Source: Pseudomonas hefeiensis (GTDB lineage Bacteria; Pseudomonadota; Gammaproteobacteria; Pseudomonadales; Pseudomonadaceae). From it: a stretch of 64,000 nt of DNA. The notes below the pieces were generated by a model. That model worked only from the letters and a program-made list of their open reading frames with translations, did not search any database and had not been told where the DNA came from. Numbering within the stretch: position 1 is the first letter of the stretch; each line of letters opens with the position of its first letter. The DNA lies in contig NZ_CP117449.1 in the NCBI RefSeq assembly GCF_030687835.1, positions 496,001 through 560,000 of the forward strand. Reading direction: 5' to 3'. Shown here piece after piece: positions 61,874 through 64,000 of this stretch. The position numbers and the translations under genes were made by a program.

Positions 61874-62663
61874 CTTCGGCGAGCTCCTTGATGTAATAGT
61901 GATGCAGAAAATCGTTGAGCCTGCGCGAAGCCTGCGGCGGGGGGCCGAGCGCGGCGAACGCCTGTGGATCTATATCGGCCCCCACGTGAAAACTGAAGTG
62001 CACGCGGCGTTGTGGGATGCGATACCAGGGTTCGGCCTTGGTCAAGGTAGTGGGGCAGACCTTGATGGTCACCGGAGTGAGGATTTTCGCACCTCGCAGG
62101 GCGATGGCCGCTGCGCCCCGATGAAAGGCCGGCGGCTGGCCTGGCTGAGTGCGGGTGCCTTCGGGGAACACGATCAGGCTCTGGCCGTCCTGCAGGGCGT
62201 CGCTGGCGGCATCGAGCATGTCCATGCTGCCGTCGTTGCTGATGTATTGGGTCGAGCGCAGCGGACCGCGGGTGAAGGGGTTTTTCCACAGGCTCTGTTT
62301 GACTACGCAGTTGGCGTCGCGCACCAGGCCGATCAGGAACACCACGTCGATCAGCGACGGATGGTTGGCGATGATCATTTGTCCGGGGCGACCGAGTTTC
62401 TCTGCGCCGTCGATCTGGTAGGTGAGCACGCCGGTGCGCGCCATGAAACGGATAAAGAACCAGAACAATCGCCCCACGGTACGACGGGCCCGCAGGCGGT
62501 GGGCCTGGGCGTCGCCGGGCAGCCAGGTCAGCAACGGAAATACCAGCAGTCGCAGGCACAGCCCACCCAGCCCGAACAGGACGAAGCTTGCTGCGGTCGC
62601 GAACAGGCGCCAGTAGTAGGCGTCGCGATGTTTACCGTTCACCGGTTGCGTTGCCAGGTCCAT
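61854..62663 (-). CDS. PlsC-type 1-acylglycerol-3-phosphate-like acyltransferase
   Basis: This 269-residue membrane acyltransferase has an N-terminal hydrophobic segment (residues 21-50), the NHPSLID (H-x4-D) catalytic motif and FPEGTR. The C-terminus is Pro/Arg-rich. It resembles the ApeD-like acyltransferase of aryl polyene clusters, which may load the polyene acyl chain onto a lipid. It overlaps the upstream gene by 25 bases. Confidence 0.85.
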   Translation of the reverse strand: MDLATQPVNGKHRDAYYWRLFATAASFVLFGLGGLCLRLLVFPLLTWLPGDAQAHRLRARRTVGRLFWFFIRFMARTGVLTYQIDGAEKLGRPGQMIIANHPSLIDVVFLIGLVRDANCVVKQSLWKNPFTRGPLRSTQYISNDGSMDMLDAASDALQDGQSLIVFPEGTRTQPGQPPAFHRGAAAIALRGAKILTPVTIKVCPTTLTKAEPWYRIPQRRVHFSFHVGADIDPQAFAALGPPPQASRRLNDFLHHYYIKELAEDERSVP

Positions 62664-63358
62664 ACACGATTCTTCCAGGCATGTTGGCAGGTGGTTTCGT
62701 TGTTCAGCAGGGTACGCAACAGATCCAGGGCATGGGGCCAGTCACGGGCGGGCCTTTGATCGGCCTGGGTGGACAGGTCCAGTTGCCAGTCATCGCCCGG
62801 GGTCAGCAGCAGGCCCATGGCATAGGGAAACGGCACGTCATCGACCCACGGTGCATAGACTTGCGGAGGTTGTTCTTCGGTGATCACCAGCAGCACCGCA
62901 GGCGATCCTTCGTTCAACAGCGCGACGGCCTCCAGCACGCCGTGTTCCAACCCGTCGCCGGTAGCGGCCAGGGCCGTCATTTCGCTGGTTTCGCCGCGCA
63001 TGATCGACCACAGGCCAATCACCGCGTTGTGCACCGACAGACTGAATTGGGTCGGTGACAAAGGCTGGTCGGTTGCCAGGTCCTTGAGAATCTCGAAAGT
63101 GCGCGGGGTTTCGCCGTGGCGGGAAATAAAGACCAACGGTAGGTCCGGCCGACCCTCGGCCAGCGGCCAGCCGACACTGAAGGCCATCCGCGCCAGGCGG
63201 CTGAGGCGCCGGCGCTGCATGGCCGGCAGGAACGAAACGTCAGGGGCGGCATCGCTGGCCGGCAATATGACCGGCTGTCGGCTCCATGCCTGCCAATCGT
63301 CCACGCTTTCGAGCCCAGGGGCCCACGCGCGCCATTGGGCGATGTTGAAATTGATCAC
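62639..63358 (-). CDS. Beta-ketoacyl synthase-like chain length factor
   Basis: This 239-residue protein resembles the N-terminal half of ketosynthases without the active-site Cys (AVIGLWSIMRGETSEMTALAA region). Such proteins pair with the elongating KS as a chain length factor (ApeC type). The GTG at 63358 gives (M)INFNIAQWRAWAPGLES, with GGGGTG upstream; the frame opens at 63442, but those codons are unlike the family. It is the first gene of the operon, divergent from parA. Confidence 0.8.
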   Translation of the reverse strand: MINFNIAQWRAWAPGLESVDDWQAWSRQPVILPASDAAPDVSFLPAMQRRRLSRLARMAFSVGWPLAEGRPDLPLVFISRHGETPRTFEILKDLATDQPLSPTQFSLSVHNAVIGLWSIMRGETSEMTALAATGDGLEHGVLEAVALLNEGSPAVLLVITEEQPPQVYAPWVDDVPFPYAMGLLLTPGDDWQLDLSTQADQRPARDWPHALDLLRTLLNNETTCQHAWKNRVWTWQRNR

Positions 63359-63716
63359 AAATACACCCCACCCCTGCGGGCTTTTATTGTCACGGTCCAG
63401 TGGCTTGACCCGCGTCCAACCCTGCATGGTCTTGCGACCCAAGTGGCGCGCATTATCCCGGTGCGATTGGCTTGTAGCAAATACTGGTTACATTTTGCTC
63501 AGCGAAATGTACCGGTTCGTTCGTCCAGGCGCAGACAAGAGCCATTGCCGCGATTTTGAGGAGCATGTATGTCGGACACTTCTTTCGTTCGCGGGCTGAA
63601 CTGACGCTTCATTGTTCGAAAAAGCCACCGACGTCGTAGTCCAACGACACCGAAGGTAGCGAAGCGGTATCGTGGCCTACTACACTCGGGAATCTTTGAT
63701 ACACGGAGGTTTTGAC
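63359..63716. other. Divergent intergenic region between the pigment operon and parA
   Basis: This 358-base gap holds no convincing gene. A 12-codon frame (MSDTSFVRGLN, 63569-63604) follows a GAGGAG site and could be a leader peptide or the start of a lost gene. A GGAGGT ribosome binding site at 63705-63710 serves parA. The pigment-operon promoter must lie here but no clear -35/-10 pair stands out. Confidence 0.5.
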
Positions 63717-64000
63717 ATGCGGCGTGTGGTGTTTAATCAGAAAGGTGGCGTGGGCAAGTCCAGCATCGCCTGCAATCTGGCGGCGGTCAGTGCCAGCGAG
63801 GGGTATCGCACGCTGTTGGTGGACCTGGATGCCCAGGCCAATTCCACTCAGTACCTGACGGGTCTTACCGGCGACGACATTCCCATGGGTATCGCCGATT
63901 TCTTCAAGCAAACCCTGTCATCCGGGCCTTTCTCGAAAAAGAACAAGGTGGATATCTACGAAACGCCATTCGACAACCTGCACGTCATCACCGCCACCGC
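63717..64000 (+). CDS. ParA-family ATPase (3' end beyond window)
   Basis: The first 94 codons of a Walker-type partition ATPase read [20 protein letters not shown], with the deviant Walker A KGGVGKSS at residues 9-16, then [18 protein letters not shown] stop is not reached. A homologue lies at the same place, near hemE, in P. aeruginosa (around PA5028), so this is a chromosomal gene that marks the far side of the accessory insertions. Confidence 0.85.
   Translation, partial: MRRVVFNQKGGVGKSSIACNLAAVSASEGYRTLLVDLDAQANSTQYLTGLTGDDIPMGIADFFKQTLSSGPFSKKNKVDIYETPFDNLHVITAT

Overview
The window is a high-GC chromosomal segment from a Pseudomonas of the P. fluorescens group. Four things point there. 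The mcl-PHA cluster is of the pseudomonad class II type. The pilMNOPQ-aroKB-gltBD-hemE gene order is the one known around PA5028-PA5063 in P. aeruginosa. The intergenic gaps carry many GTGGGAGCGRGC-type REP elements. Finally, there is a complete aryl polyene pigment cluster.

Layout. 1-8304: ubiE (cut by the window edge), a small PHA-system protein, the phasins phaI-phaF (+), and phaC1-phaZ-phaC2-phaD (-), which make, degrade, coat and regulate medium-chain polyhydroxyalkanoate granules. 8580-16273 (-): a DUF971 protein, the HslVU protease, a SPOR protein, argS and priA. 16561-19062 (+): rpmE, a secreted thermonuclease-like protein and a malic enzyme. 19229-21676 (-): penicillin-binding protein 1A, divergent from pilMNOPQ, aroK, aroB, a DamX-like SPOR protein, gltB, gltD and hemE (21881-37658, +). 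37847-40131: a divergent MFS exporter and LysR regulator pair.

40301-46324 is a more A+T-rich accessory island. It holds a very large dermonecrotic-toxin-type (DUF6543-like) reading frame split over several frames, an epoxide-hydrolase-like enzyme, the 3' remnant of an unknown gene, and a PAAR-domain gene that is also frameshifted. It looks like a decayed, phase-variable or mis-sequenced type VI secretion cargo locus.

46332-63358 (-) is one tightly coupled operon of 19 genes for an aryl polyene: ketosynthases, ketoreductase, dehydratases, two ACPs, adenylation enzyme, ammonia lyase, thioesterase, acyltransferases, glycosyltransferase, methyltransferase, a FAD enzyme with halogenase-type motifs, and a LolA/MMPL/lipoprotein export set. 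Almost every gene overlaps the next by an ATGA or longer overlap. The AMP-ligase carries a fused C-terminal dehydratase domain. The island and the operon lie between the conserved LysR gene and a ParA-type ATPase that runs off the right edge.

The most informative observations are the multi-frame toxin gene with its strong upstream ribosome binding site, the single-base break in the PAAR gene, the halogenase-like motifs in the pigment operon, the ligase-dehydratase fusion, and an rpmE terminator hairpin that is also the signal-peptide coding sequence of the next gene. No tRNA, rRNA, CRISPR array, integrase or insertion sequence was seen.
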